DNA from: Sulfurospirillum halorespirans DSM 13726
GTDB taxonomy: Bacteria; Campylobacterota; Campylobacteria; Campylobacterales; Sulfurospirillaceae
Assembly: GCF_001723605.1 (NCBI RefSeq)
Contig: NZ_CP017111.1
Location: 2,418,001-2,482,000, forward strand
Direction of reading: 5' to 3'
DNA length: 64,000 bases
Shown here: positions 53,948 to 61,097 of the stretch, piece after piece
Numbering within the stretch: position 1 is the first letter of the stretch
Layout of the letters: each line of letters starts with the position of its first letter
Program-made: the position numbers and the translations under genes
Notes under the pieces: model-generated
Database searches by the model: none
Told to the model about the DNA's origin: nothing
What the model saw: the letters and a program-made list of their open reading frames with translations, nothing else

Positions 53948-54209
53948 GCGTTATCCAATTCATCATACCATACGACTCAAGATCAAGACGCATTGAGTCA
54001 ATAAAATCGATCTTAAGAGAAGGTTTGGTCCGTTTGATCCAAAAAAGCAACGCGAAAAGTGCCGAAGTCGAAGGGATGCCATCGCGAGAGCGCAATAAGA
54101 CAATCTCCTCAATATACCCCAAACGATCTTTGATGAACTCTTGAAGCGTTTTGACCTCTTCTAAATCCATCTCAATATCCAGTTCTAGCACATCTCCATC
54201 TATATACAT
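53940..54209 (-). CDS. Small STAS-like protein of the chemosensory cluster
   Basis: Acidic cytoplasmic protein of 89 residues. The pattern of a leading strand (VLELDIEMDLEEVKTLQEF), a second strand (EEIVLLRS), then IPSTSALFALLFWIK and a strand KIDFID resembles a STAS fold, with the Ser-Thr-Ser at the site that is phosphorylated in SpoIIAA-type proteins. The resemblance is by eye and moderate. It overlaps cheA by eight bases and so is produced with it. It could be an adaptor or a substrate of a partner-switching kinase. Confidence 0.6.
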   Translation of the reverse strand: MYIDGDVLELDIEMDLEEVKTLQEFIKDRLGYIEEIVLLRSRDGIPSTSALFALLFWIKRTKPSLKIDFIDSMRLDLESYGMMNWITHE

Positions 54210-54243
54210 TGCACACCTTTGTCACAGATCTTTTACACGACGC

Positions 54244-54255
54244 TTTACATGTAAA
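54244..54255. repeat. Iterated palindrome TTTACATGTAAA between receptor and STAS-like genes
   Basis: Full 12-mer in the 53-base gap inside the che operon, seven bases after the receptor stop codon on the minus strand. Confidence 0.9.
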
Positions 54256-54262
54256 GGGAACA

Positions 54263-56242
54263 CTAAAACTCTTTTAAATCATCTTCATCCAAAGGGAACA
54301 CCTCTTCGTTACTGCGTTTTGAAGCAGAACTAAAGGTCGACTTTGTTCGTTTAGGAGCCATTGCTAAACGCTTTGGAGGCATACTAAGGCTTGAAGTCGA
54401 GGCACGTTTAAGAGACGCTGCTTTTGAAGCCTCTTTTCCCATATCGTACCCTGCAAGAGCTGCAATCTCCGCCACACTCTCCAGCATCGAAAGCGCTTGC
54501 GCATTAAGCTCCTCAGCCGCTGCTGCGGTCTCTTCAGACGCTGAAGCATTTTGTTGGGTGATTTGATCAACCGAACCCATTGCTGTAGCGATTTGATTCA
54601 TCCCTTCGGCTTGCTCTTTAGCTGAAATGGCAATCTCACCAATCAAATCAGAGGTCTTTTTAATGCTTGTCAATATCTCGGTAAACGACTCTTTCGTACG
54701 GTTCGCCACTTCGGTTCCCATCTTCACTTGATCGATGCTCGCTTCGATAATTCCCGTAATCTCTTTCGCCGCTCCCGCACTGCGTTCTGCTAGGTTTTTA
54801 ACCTCTTCCGCGACCACGGCAAACCCAAGACCATGCTCACCTGCACGCGCCGCTTCTACGGCTGCATTGAGCGCTAAAAGGTTGGTTTGGAATGCGATTT
54901 CATCGATTGTTTTAATGATTTTGGCAATTTTTTGAGACGAATCGGTGATCTTCTCCATCGCCACCATCAGGTCGCCCACTTGTTGATTGCCGATGCGTGC
55001 AGCGTCATTGGAGTGTTGCGCCAAAAGATTGGCTTCACGGCTATTGTCTGCGTTTTGATTATTGCTTGCCGTTGCTTCCTCGATGGTTGCACTGACCTCT
55101 TCCACACTGCTCGCTTGTGAACTTGCCCCTTCAGCCAAAGAGACTGAAGCAGAGCTAATTTGCTCACTCGCGCTTACCACCTGAGCCGTTCCCTCGGAAA
55201 GGGATTTGACAGAGTCAACGACCACTTTTACAATACTTCGGATCAAGAAGAATGCAAGAATAATACTAATGATTAAACCTACGATCACACCCACAATCAT
55301 CGCAAAAGAAGCAGTAGAAAGTGAACTACTGGTCTCTTCCGCAATGGTGACAATGGAGTTAAAGCCCTCTTCTGTAATAGCATCAATCGCGATGGAAAGC
55401 TCCCCAACAACTTGCAAACGTTTCTTTTGCACTTCATTCGTCTCTTGCATGACCGCAACAAACCCTTTTAAAGACTCTTCATACACTTTAGCTGAAGATT
55501 CAATGGCATTAAGATACCCTAAAGCGACACTGTCCGTTGTTTGCGCCTTCAATGCGCTTACATCTTGAAACAAAACATCAAATTTTTTGATCGCACTTTC
55601 AAGTAACGCTGGATCTCTCTTGACCTGAGCACGTTGTCCATAGACCCTTGAGTAGGTTCCAATACTTAGAACATCATCAATTTTTGCAAGTTTACTGTAG
55701 CGTTGTTTTAATTCAGCAGGCGAAATACGATCATTCATCTCTTTAAAAAGCTGCTCTTCTTGTGTCTGTCGATACAACTCAACGCTTTTAAGAAACAGTG
55801 CTGCGTTGTTGACAGTCGCTTCATCAAATAGTTTTTTCTTAACTAAAATCTTCTCATTTTGCTCTACTGTGGTGACATACTCTGCCAATGCTTTCGCTGC
55901 TGCTTTTTGATGTTCCAATAATTTTTTGAGATTGTTTTTTTTACCAAGCTCTTCGACTTTAAGAAGATTGGCTTGAAGATCTGCAAAATTGGTTTTTGCT
56001 TTGCTTAAAGCCACTTCATCATCAATGGAGATAAAACTCAAAATGTTATAGCGTGCATTGCTAAAATTTTGCATCACCTGACTTGCAAGTGTGACTTCTG
56101 GCACATACACCGCTGAAAGACGTGTCGCATCCGAAGAAGCACTGCGCATTGAGATAATACCTGTTAACCCAATAATCAATACGATGGCGATTAAAACCCC
56201 AAATCCTAGTGAAATTCTATACCCTAATGTTGCATTTTTCAT
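54263..56242 (-). CDS. Methyl-accepting chemotaxis protein with helical sensor domain
   Basis: Chemoreceptor of 659 residues. Membrane helix at about 11-31, an all-helical periplasmic region of about 280 residues (helical-bundle, possibly the bimodular HBM type), a second membrane helix at about 315-337, a HAMP-like segment, and the signalling hairpin with [20 protein letters not shown]. After it comes a flexible Ser/Lys-rich linker of about 60 residues and an acidic tail ending LDEDDLKEF, which looks like a tether for CheR, CheB or CheD. AAGGAG lies seven bases before the ATG. It is encoded between cheW and the STAS-like gene, so it is the dedicated input of this system. Confidence 0.94.
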   Translation of the reverse strand: MKNATLGYRISLGFGVLIAIVLIIGLTGIISMRSASSDATRLSAVYVPEVTLASQVMQNFSNARYNILSFISIDDEVALSKAKTNFADLQANLLKVEELGKKNNLKKLLEHQKAAAKALAEYVTTVEQNEKILVKKKLFDEATVNNAALFLKSVELYRQTQEEQLFKEMNDRISPAELKQRYSKLAKIDDVLSIGTYSRVYGQRAQVKRDPALLESAIKKFDVLFQDVSALKAQTTDSVALGYLNAIESSAKVYEESLKGFVAVMQETNEVQKKRLQVVGELSIAIDAITEEGFNSIVTIAEETSSSLSTASFAMIVGVIVGLIISIILAFFLIRSIVKVVVDSVKSLSEGTAQVVSASEQISSASVSLAEGASSQASSVEEVSATIEEATASNNQNADNSREANLLAQHSNDAARIGNQQVGDLMVAMEKITDSSQKIAKIIKTIDEIAFQTNLLALNAAVEAARAGEHGLGFAVVAEEVKNLAERSAGAAKEITGIIEASIDQVKMGTEVANRTKESFTEILTSIKKTSDLIGEIAISAKEQAEGMNQIATAMGSVDQITQQNASASEETAAAAEELNAQALSMLESVAEIAALAGYDMGKEASKAASLKRASTSSLSMPPKRLAMAPKRTKSTFSSASKRSNEEVFPLDEDDLKEF

Positions 56243-56254
56243 GACACTTCTCCT

Positions 56255-56749
56255 TTACGCTTCGCTGGCTGTTTTACTTAAATTTTGTACCATAGTGAGT
56301 TCCTCTTCACCAAACAAAGCGAGTAGGTCTAAGATCATGACCACTTTTTGTTTGTATTGCGCCATATTTTTAATAAATTTGGTATCGATGTGACCACCAA
56401 ATTCGGGTGGAATGCTTAAATGCTCCTCTTCCACATTGATGACCTCTTCCACCTTGTCAACAATAAAACCAATCTGCTTTTCCCCAAGTTTGATGATAAC
56501 AATCGCGGTATACATATGCGCAGGAATGGAAGGCATATCGAATTTAAGACGCATATCGACCACGGGGATAATATTACCCCTTAAATTCATCACCCCTTGA
56601 ATAAACTTGGGGGTTTTAGGCACTGGAGTGGTTTTCATCATCGCGATGATCTCTTTCACATCGGAGATGTGCACCCCATAGACCTCCTCTTCTAAATAAA
56701 ACGTCAAGAAACGATTGCTCGTTCTATCGTTGTGTTTTTTTTGCTCCAT
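56255..56749 (-). CDS. cheW: Chemotaxis coupling protein CheW
   Basis: Scaffold of 164 residues that links the receptor to CheA. FLTFYLEEEVYGVHISDVKEI, the signature GVMNLRGNIIPVVDMRLKF and the C-terminal QKVVMILDLLALF region are typical. It lies two bases after the CheY-like gene and 12 before the receptor gene, in one operon. Confidence 0.95.
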   Translation of the reverse strand: MEQKKHNDRTSNRFLTFYLEEEVYGVHISDVKEIIAMMKTTPVPKTPKFIQGVMNLRGNIIPVVDMRLKFDMPSIPAHMYTAIVIIKLGEKQIGFIVDKVEEVINVEEEHLSIPPEFGGHIDTKFIKNMAQYKQKVVMILDLLALFGEEELTMVQNLSKTASEA

Positions 56750-56751
56750 TG

Positions 56752-57138
56752 CTATAGTCCCAATACCATGCTAATCGCTTTGACCAATTTGTCATCGCTA
56801 AAAGGTTTGACCATCCAGCCTGTAACGCCGATAGCTTTACCGCGAGCTTTCATCTCAGGAGAACTTTCTGTTGTTAAAATTAAAATAGGTCGATTTTTAA
56901 ATTTATCATGGGCTTTTAATTCAGACGCAAGATCAAGTCCACTCATTTGTGCCATGTTGATGTCACTGATTAAAAGATCATAATCTTCACTTCCCCTCAA
57001 AAGGGCATCGCGTAATTCAGCAGGATTGAGATACGTAGCAAGCTGAATAATTCCTTTGTTAACCATCTCCTCAAGCGCCATCTGCGCTGTTGCAAGAATC
57101 GTCTTGGAATCATCCACTAAAATGACTCGTTTACTCAC
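56752..57138 (-). CDS. CheY-like response regulator of the accessory chemosensory cluster
   Basis: Receiver-only protein of 128 residues with Asp9-Asp10 (LVDDSK), the phosphorylatable Asp in LLISDINMAQMSG, Thr in LTTESS and Lys in WMVKPFSDD. It is the first gene of the che operon and the likely output of this CheA. The start is GTG at 57138, with AAGGAG five bases upstream; the ATG two bases earlier is out of frame. Confidence 0.92.
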   Translation of the reverse strand: MSKRVILVDDSKTILATAQMALEEMVNKGIIQLATYLNPAELRDALLRGSEDYDLLISDINMAQMSGLDLASELKAHDKFKNRPILILTTESSPEMKARGKAIGVTGWMVKPFSDDKLVKAISMVLGL

Positions 57139-57185
57139 ATCATCTCCTTGTTAATTATTGATATGTATCCTACCATAATTGTCAT

Positions 57186-57207
57186 ACGGTCACATTACGG
57201 TCATATT
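57186..57207. promoter_or_regulatory. Tandem 11-bp direct repeat in the che operon promoter region
   Basis: ACGGTCACATT and ACGGTCATATT lie head to tail (one mismatch), with a further GTCATA just before. They sit about 50 bases upstream of the che operon start, next to a candidate -10 TAGGAT on the minus strand. Direct repeats of this length are often sites for OmpR-type regulators; that is inference. Confidence 0.45.
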
Positions 57208-57280
57208 CGCTTTACCTGAAAATATAACTTAAAGAATATTAAAAAAGTGTTAATACCGACGAAGAAAGGGTACTAAATAA

Positions 57281-57294
57281 GGAATTAATTTTGC
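57281..57294 (+). promoter_or_regulatory. Candidate sigma-54 promoter of the J-domain gene
   Basis: GG, ten bases, GC in the form AAGGAATTAATTTTGCTT, matching the invariant GG/GC and the TTGCT part of the sigma-54 consensus but not its CACG part. A start near 57306 would leave a 16-base leader that contains AAGGAGG. In Campylobacterota sigma-54 serves flagellar genes. Confidence 0.35.
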
Positions 57295-57321
57295 TTAGGT
57301 TCTTTAAGCAAAGGAGGAATC

Positions 57322-57840
57322 ATGAAACTGCATCTCAAATCGGATAGTATTACCATTCACGCTGCAGAGAACTCTTCACACTATTTACATGTAAGCCATA
57401 TTTTGACGCATATACTCGGTCGATCCTTTTGGGTCAATGATACTCTGATTAACTTCGTGACGCCTCAAAACAGTGAACAACGTCAAGCGTTTTTAACCTC
57501 GTTATACTACGCCTGTGCCCTTAGCTCCAAAACTCACAATGCCTCGTTCTTAGAAAAGCTCCTACACGCTTCCCAAAAACCCATTCGACTTGTCAAAAAA
57601 AGGTTGATTCGCCCTTTCAAAGAGGTACCAATAGATCCTTATGGCTTGCTCAACGCCAAAAAGACAGAGAGTCTAGCCTCCATTCGCAAAAAATACCTCA
57701 CCCTTGCAAAGCTGTTCCACCCTGATGCCATCGCCCAAGAAGATGAAACGAGTGTGAAAGCATCCACAACAAAATTTCAACAGATTCATGAAGCGTATGA
57801 GAGCATCAAAGCAGAAAAAACAAAAAAGATCGCCGCGTAA
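57322..57840 (+). CDS. J-domain protein (DnaJ-like co-chaperone)
   Basis: Cytoplasmic protein of 172 residues with a J domain at the C-terminus (about 105-168): DPYGLLNAKKTE, the invariant HPD at 133-135 (LFHPDAIA) and a final helix KFQQIHEAYESIK. The N-terminal 100 residues are not recognised; they probably choose the client. There is no Gly/Phe or zinc-finger region, so it is a class III J protein that stimulates DnaK for a special task. AAAGGAGG precedes the ATG. A palindrome-family site at 57384 is read as Leu-His-Val. Confidence 0.88.
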   Translation: MKLHLKSDSITIHAAENSSHYLHVSHILTHILGRSFWVNDTLINFVTPQNSEQRQAFLTSLYYACALSSKTHNASFLEKLLHASQKPIRLVKKRLIRPFKEVPIDPYGLLNAKKTESLASIRKKYLTLAKLFHPDAIAQEDETSVKASTTKFQQIHEAYESIKAEKTKKIAA

Positions 57841-57889
57841 GAGCTTTTCTTAAGCTACGCTTGGTTAGAATCTCATTTCCACTTTATGT

Positions 57890-57965
57890 GGGGCATTAGC
57901 TCAGCTGGGAGAGCGCGACGCTGGCAGCGTCGAGGTCAGCGGTTCGATCCCGCTATGCTCCACCA
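57890..57965 (+). tRNA. tRNA-Ala (anticodon GGC)
   Basis: A 76-base tRNA with CCA encoded. The acceptor arms GGGGCAT and ATGCTCC pair throughout (one G-T). The D arm is TAGCTCAGCTGGGAGAGC, the anticodon arm CGACG-CTGGCAG-CGTCG gives anticodon GGC for codon GCC, and the T arm holds GGTTCGATCC. A possible -10 TAGAAT lies at 57866-57871. Confidence 0.98.
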
Positions 57966-58024
57966 TTCTTCAAGCCATCTTCTTTACTCTTCCCTCTAAG
58001 CAATAAGTCATTTCAACGCATACC

Positions 58025-58046
58025 ATATCTTTACATGTAAAGATAT
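58025..58046. repeat. 22-bp perfect palindrome built on TTTACATGTAAA
   Basis: The 12-mer at 58030-58041 is extended on both sides by ATATC/GATAT to a perfect 22-base palindrome, the longest symmetric copy in the window. It lies in the 100-base gap between tRNA-Ala and the MOSC gene, 19 bases beyond the MOSC stop. As RNA it could form a weak hairpin. Confidence 0.9.
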
Positions 58047-58065
58047 AGAAAAAGAAATGGCGACT

Positions 58066-58500
58066 CTAAAGCAGTACCACATTAGATTTTTTTGTGACAA
58101 TACCGCTTTGAATAATCTTGCAATACATTCCACGATGTTCGCATATAAGGGTTGGAAGGGTTGTGTCAAATGCTGATAGGTGCGTGCAGATGGAGCATTT
58201 TTCGGTTATTTGAAGTTTGGCATCCCCAATTTGTATCATTTTGCCAAGAGATAATTCATGTGGGTCGAAGCTTAGGAGTATGTTTTCGCCCAAAGAGCCT
58301 TGCTCTAGCTCGATACCGTGTTGTTGTGCAATGTCATAAGCGATACTTCCCACTATCATCACAGAACGCTCTACATTTTTGCCAGCAAATTTGTCATTTT
58401 TGATGCCGTGTCCTTCGAGCAACTCCAAGTGCTTGACACGGGGTCGAATAGGACCTTTAAACTCGTTTGGAGCGCTAAAGAGTTCAATAAGGTGTAACAT
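58066..58500 (-). CDS. MOSC-domain protein
   Basis: Protein of 144 residues consisting of a MOSC domain, a sulfur-carrier fold found in molybdenum-cofactor sulfurases and related enzymes. GHGIKNDKFAGKNVERSVMIV, QGSLGENILLSF and the C-terminal CSICTHLS...ICEHRGMYCKI with the conserved Cys are typical. ATG 58500 is chosen; a GTG at 58510-58512 is possible. It overlaps the DsrE-like gene by 17 bases and ends the sox-linked run of genes. A role in sulfur or molybdenum cofactor handling is inferred from context. Confidence 0.85.
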   Translation of the reverse strand: MLHLIELFSAPNEFKGPIRPRVKHLELLEGHGIKNDKFAGKNVERSVMIVGSIAYDIAQQHGIELEQGSLGENILLSFDPHELSLGKMIQIGDAKLQITEKCSICTHLSAFDTTLPTLICEHRGMYCKIIQSGIVTKKSNVVLL

Positions 58501-58921
58501 CGATCCATCCACCGTTCACGCGTTCTATCACCTCAGCAACCCCTGCTTGAACATAACTTACCCCTTCTATAAGATCACCTGTTTGCCAGCTCATGCTTTC
58601 CATCGTATTTTTACATGCAATGAGCTCAATTTCATACGCCGTTAACGACTTAATGCGTGCAAGCGTTTTGGCGTCAAAATCTTTTTTGATGACTCTTACA
58701 CCTTTTGCGTAAAAAATGAGCGCTACTTTTAAGGACTCTGGTGGGTACTCTTTGAGGACGTTATTGACCGTATCCAGTGTATGGTTGATTGTTTCAAGAT
58801 CATTGGTGGAAATTCTAATCACCCATTTGCGTGGCGCCTCAAAGCTAGGTTGAGGATCGCTAAAATTCATCTGTGCAAACAGCGATAGACTCAGCATCAA
58901 AAGAAGAAGAATTGGTTTCAT
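58484..58921 (-). CDS. Exported DsrE-like protein
   Basis: Predicted periplasmic protein of 145 residues with a signal peptide (PILLLLMLSLSLFAQ) and a DsrE/DsrF-like fold: strand KWVIRISTNDLETINHTL, then KVALIFYAKGV and IELIACKNTMESM with a single conserved Cys near residue 103. Such proteins bind or carry sulfur atoms. The start is ATG 58921 rather than GTG 58930. It follows soxB after 47 bases and overlaps the MOSC gene, pointing to sulfur oxidation. Confidence 0.82.
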   Translation of the reverse strand: MKPILLLLMLSLSLFAQMNFSDPQPSFEAPRKWVIRISTNDLETINHTLDTVNNVLKEYPPESLKVALIFYAKGVRVIKKDFDAKTLARIKSLTAYEIELIACKNTMESMSWQTGDLIEGVSYVQAGVAEVIERVNGGWIDVTPY

Positions 58922-58968
58922 GTATGGCACCTAAATTTGGACAAAGCAGACGCTTTGTCCTTGTAATG

Positions 58969-60759
58969 TTAACGTTTGTATAAAGAGAGCTCAATACCTG
59001 GATTATCTTTGACTCCGATGATATCGGGAGATTCCAGTTTGATACTTTTGATATGCTTATGATCTTCGAGGTATTTGCTCACCGTATCCCAGATAGGCTC
59101 GCCTTCTGATTGTGACCCAACGGTTGACCACCCTGCTAGCTTATACACTTTTGCAGCTTCGATCTCTTGGCCTGAGCTTAATTTCAGATTGGTGATGCGT
59201 TGACCTATCTTTTTCATAGGATCGATTGTATACGAAAGCCCACCTGTTCGCACCATATCGCCACCTTGTTGCATGAAAGGATCTTCATTGAACAAGTTGT
59301 CGGCAACATCTTCAAGAATAAGATGAATATCACTCCCTTTGACCTCGCGCAGATAAGTTTCAGGATAGGTCATCGCCGTTTGCGTCGCAATGTCTTCAAA
59401 GGTGATCGCCTGCCCCATAGGAACGCTGGTTCCCCATCTAAAGCCCGGTGACATGGAGATGTCGGCACCTTTGACTTCACGAAGGGCATCACAGATGATT
59501 TGATCAAATGTACCATTAAAGTTACCTCTTCGGTACAGTGTCTCATCGGTTGTGGCTATCTTTTTCTCTAACAGCGCTTTATAGGGTGCTCGAACGGTTT
59601 CGATGTAGGCTTTCATCACTTTATCTTCAGGCACGATGTCAGAGAAAACAGGTAAAAGGGTATACCTAAAATCAGTGACTTTTTTGTTCTTAATCTCCAA
59701 ATCTAATACGGATATAAATTTGCCGTTGGAGCCAGAGTTCATCACGTACGTTGTACCCGCTGCATTTTTCACAGGGTATGCTTCAGGTACGCCATCGTGC
59801 GTGTGTCCGCCTAAAATGAAGTCGATGCCACTGACTACTTCTGCCATTTTCTTATCGACATCGTACCCATTGTGAGACAAGCAGATGATCGCATCGGGTT
59901 TCTGTTTTTCTTGGATGGTGTTGATGAGCTCTTGCATCTCTTCAGGCTTAATGCCAAATGACCAGTTAGGGATAAAACGTTGAGGATTGGCAATAGTGGT
60001 GTACGGAAAGGCTTGTCCAATCACAGCAACTCTGTTGTTACCCATTTTCTTCATCGTATAGGGCTTAAACATTCTTCCGCTGTCTTCATCAAAGACATTT
60101 GCAACGGAGCCTTCCATCAAAGCTTCTTCTTTGACAAAGACATTTTGCGCAATGAATTCTGATTTGAGAAGCTTAATGTTGTCCATAATTTCCTGTTGGG
60201 TGTATGTAAACTCCCAGTGCCCCGTGCAGACATCAACCCCTAAGATATTGAGGGCTTCGACCATATCTTTTCCACGGGTTTGAAGCGATGTCCAACTCCC
60301 TTGCCACGTATCGCCACCATCCAAAAAGAGCGTTTTATCTTTGCCAAAATTCCCGCTAAGGTGCTCCACTAAGGTTTTAATTTGAGCAAAACCACCCACA
60401 CGATTGAACCGTTTGGCATTGTCGTCGTAATTCAGACAGGTCAGCGCATACTCCATTTTGCTTCCACTGGTGATGCCATAGCGCTTCGCAAAGTTGGAGC
60501 CTACGATATGAGGAGGCTTTCCAAAATTAGAGCCATAGCCCAAATTGACACTGGGTTCTCTAAAATAAACCGGCATCAATTGGGCATGCGTATCGGTGAT
60601 ATGCAAAAATCTAGCATTGCCAAAATTTTCGAGATTGTAATAATCCTCAAGCTTATCAATCCCGTATAATTTCTTATGCGACTTTGCAAAGACTTGCGTT
60701 CCACCAAGCCCTAAGATGGACAAAAGGTAGAAAAATTCTCTTCTGTTTAATGAACTCAT
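58969..60759 (-). CDS. soxB: Thiosulfohydrolase SoxB
   Basis: Periplasmic di-manganese hydrolase of 596 residues that removes sulfate from the SoxY-bound intermediate. A twin-arginine-type signal (NRREFFYLLSILGLGG) indicates Tat export. Metal-site segments are FLHITDTHAQLMP, DGGDTWQGS, GHWEFTY and ICLSHNGYDVD, then GGHTHDG; the C-terminal 5'-nucleotidase domain runs from about 370 to 560. It lies 12 bases after the soxK-like gene. It is diagnostic for thiosulfate oxidation by the Sox pathway. Confidence 0.97.
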   Translation of the reverse strand: MSSLNRREFFYLLSILGLGGTQVFAKSHKKLYGIDKLEDYYNLENFGNARFLHITDTHAQLMPVYFREPSVNLGYGSNFGKPPHIVGSNFAKRYGITSGSKMEYALTCLNYDDNAKRFNRVGGFAQIKTLVEHLSGNFGKDKTLFLDGGDTWQGSWTSLQTRGKDMVEALNILGVDVCTGHWEFTYTQQEIMDNIKLLKSEFIAQNVFVKEEALMEGSVANVFDEDSGRMFKPYTMKKMGNNRVAVIGQAFPYTTIANPQRFIPNWSFGIKPEEMQELINTIQEKQKPDAIICLSHNGYDVDKKMAEVVSGIDFILGGHTHDGVPEAYPVKNAAGTTYVMNSGSNGKFISVLDLEIKNKKVTDFRYTLLPVFSDIVPEDKVMKAYIETVRAPYKALLEKKIATTDETLYRRGNFNGTFDQIICDALREVKGADISMSPGFRWGTSVPMGQAITFEDIATQTAMTYPETYLREVKGSDIHLILEDVADNLFNEDPFMQQGGDMVRTGGLSYTIDPMKKIGQRITNLKLSSGQEIEAAKVYKLAGWSTVGSQSEGEPIWDTVSKYLEDHKHIKSIKLESPDIIGVKDNPGIELSLYKR

Positions 60760-60771
60760 GAACGCTCCCTT

Positions 60772-61086
60772 TTATTTTACGACGACAGCTTGCCACGTTT
60801 TATCATACTCAGCCGATTCTTGAAGCGCAATGTCAGACTCCAATTTAGCACGATTTGCTAAGTCAATCGCCTCTTGATATTTAGCCTCTTTTGACATCAC
60901 TTTAGCCTTGGCTATGAACTCATGGGTTTTTCTCCATGCCACATTGGCATGAATGGCTTCGCCATAGCGCGCTTCTGCAGCAGCAATTGCCATATCAGCA
61001 CTTTGCTGCGAAACTTCGCTCGACGCATTGGCTGTTGAAAGTAGTACCATGACTACGGCGTTGATAAGTAAAAATATCTTTTTCAT
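60772..61086 (-). CDS. soxK: SoxK-like SoxXA-binding protein
   Basis: Exported helical protein of 104 residues: signal peptide to about residue 22 (LSTANA), then alternating helices rich in Ala (MAIAAAEARYGEAIHAN; KEAKYQEAIDLANRAKLES). The size, the signal and the position between soxA and soxB fit SoxK, which binds the SoxXA cytochrome. The second ATG (61086) is chosen because GGAG lies six bases before it. The identification rests largely on context. Confidence 0.75.
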   Translation of the reverse strand: MKKIFLLINAVVMVLLSTANASSEVSQQSADMAIAAAEARYGEAIHANVAWRKTHEFIAKAKVMSKEAKYQEAIDLANRAKLESDIALQESAEYDKTWQAVVVK

Positions 61087-61097
61087 CATTATCTCCT

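Larger units (their letters stand above)
252..58041. repeat. Window-wide family of the palindrome TTTACATGTAAA
   Basis: Exact TTACATGTAA cores occur 27 times. Full 12-mers start at 252, 2337, 24141, 24779, 26176, 29630, 31660, 37763, 46530, 48568, 53562, 54244 and 58030. Ten- or eleven-base matches are at 5352, 8757, 13853, 27027, 30423, 32621, 36005, 37903, 37980, 38392, 40199, 43453, 45571 and 57384. Near matches are at 5455, 7663, 26653, 36247 and 53348. A base-composition estimate predicts well under one core by chance. Twenty cores are inside genes, read as Leu-His-Val (14) or Thr-Cys-Lys/Asn (6). The coordinates mark the span of the family, not one continuous element. Confidence 0.9.
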
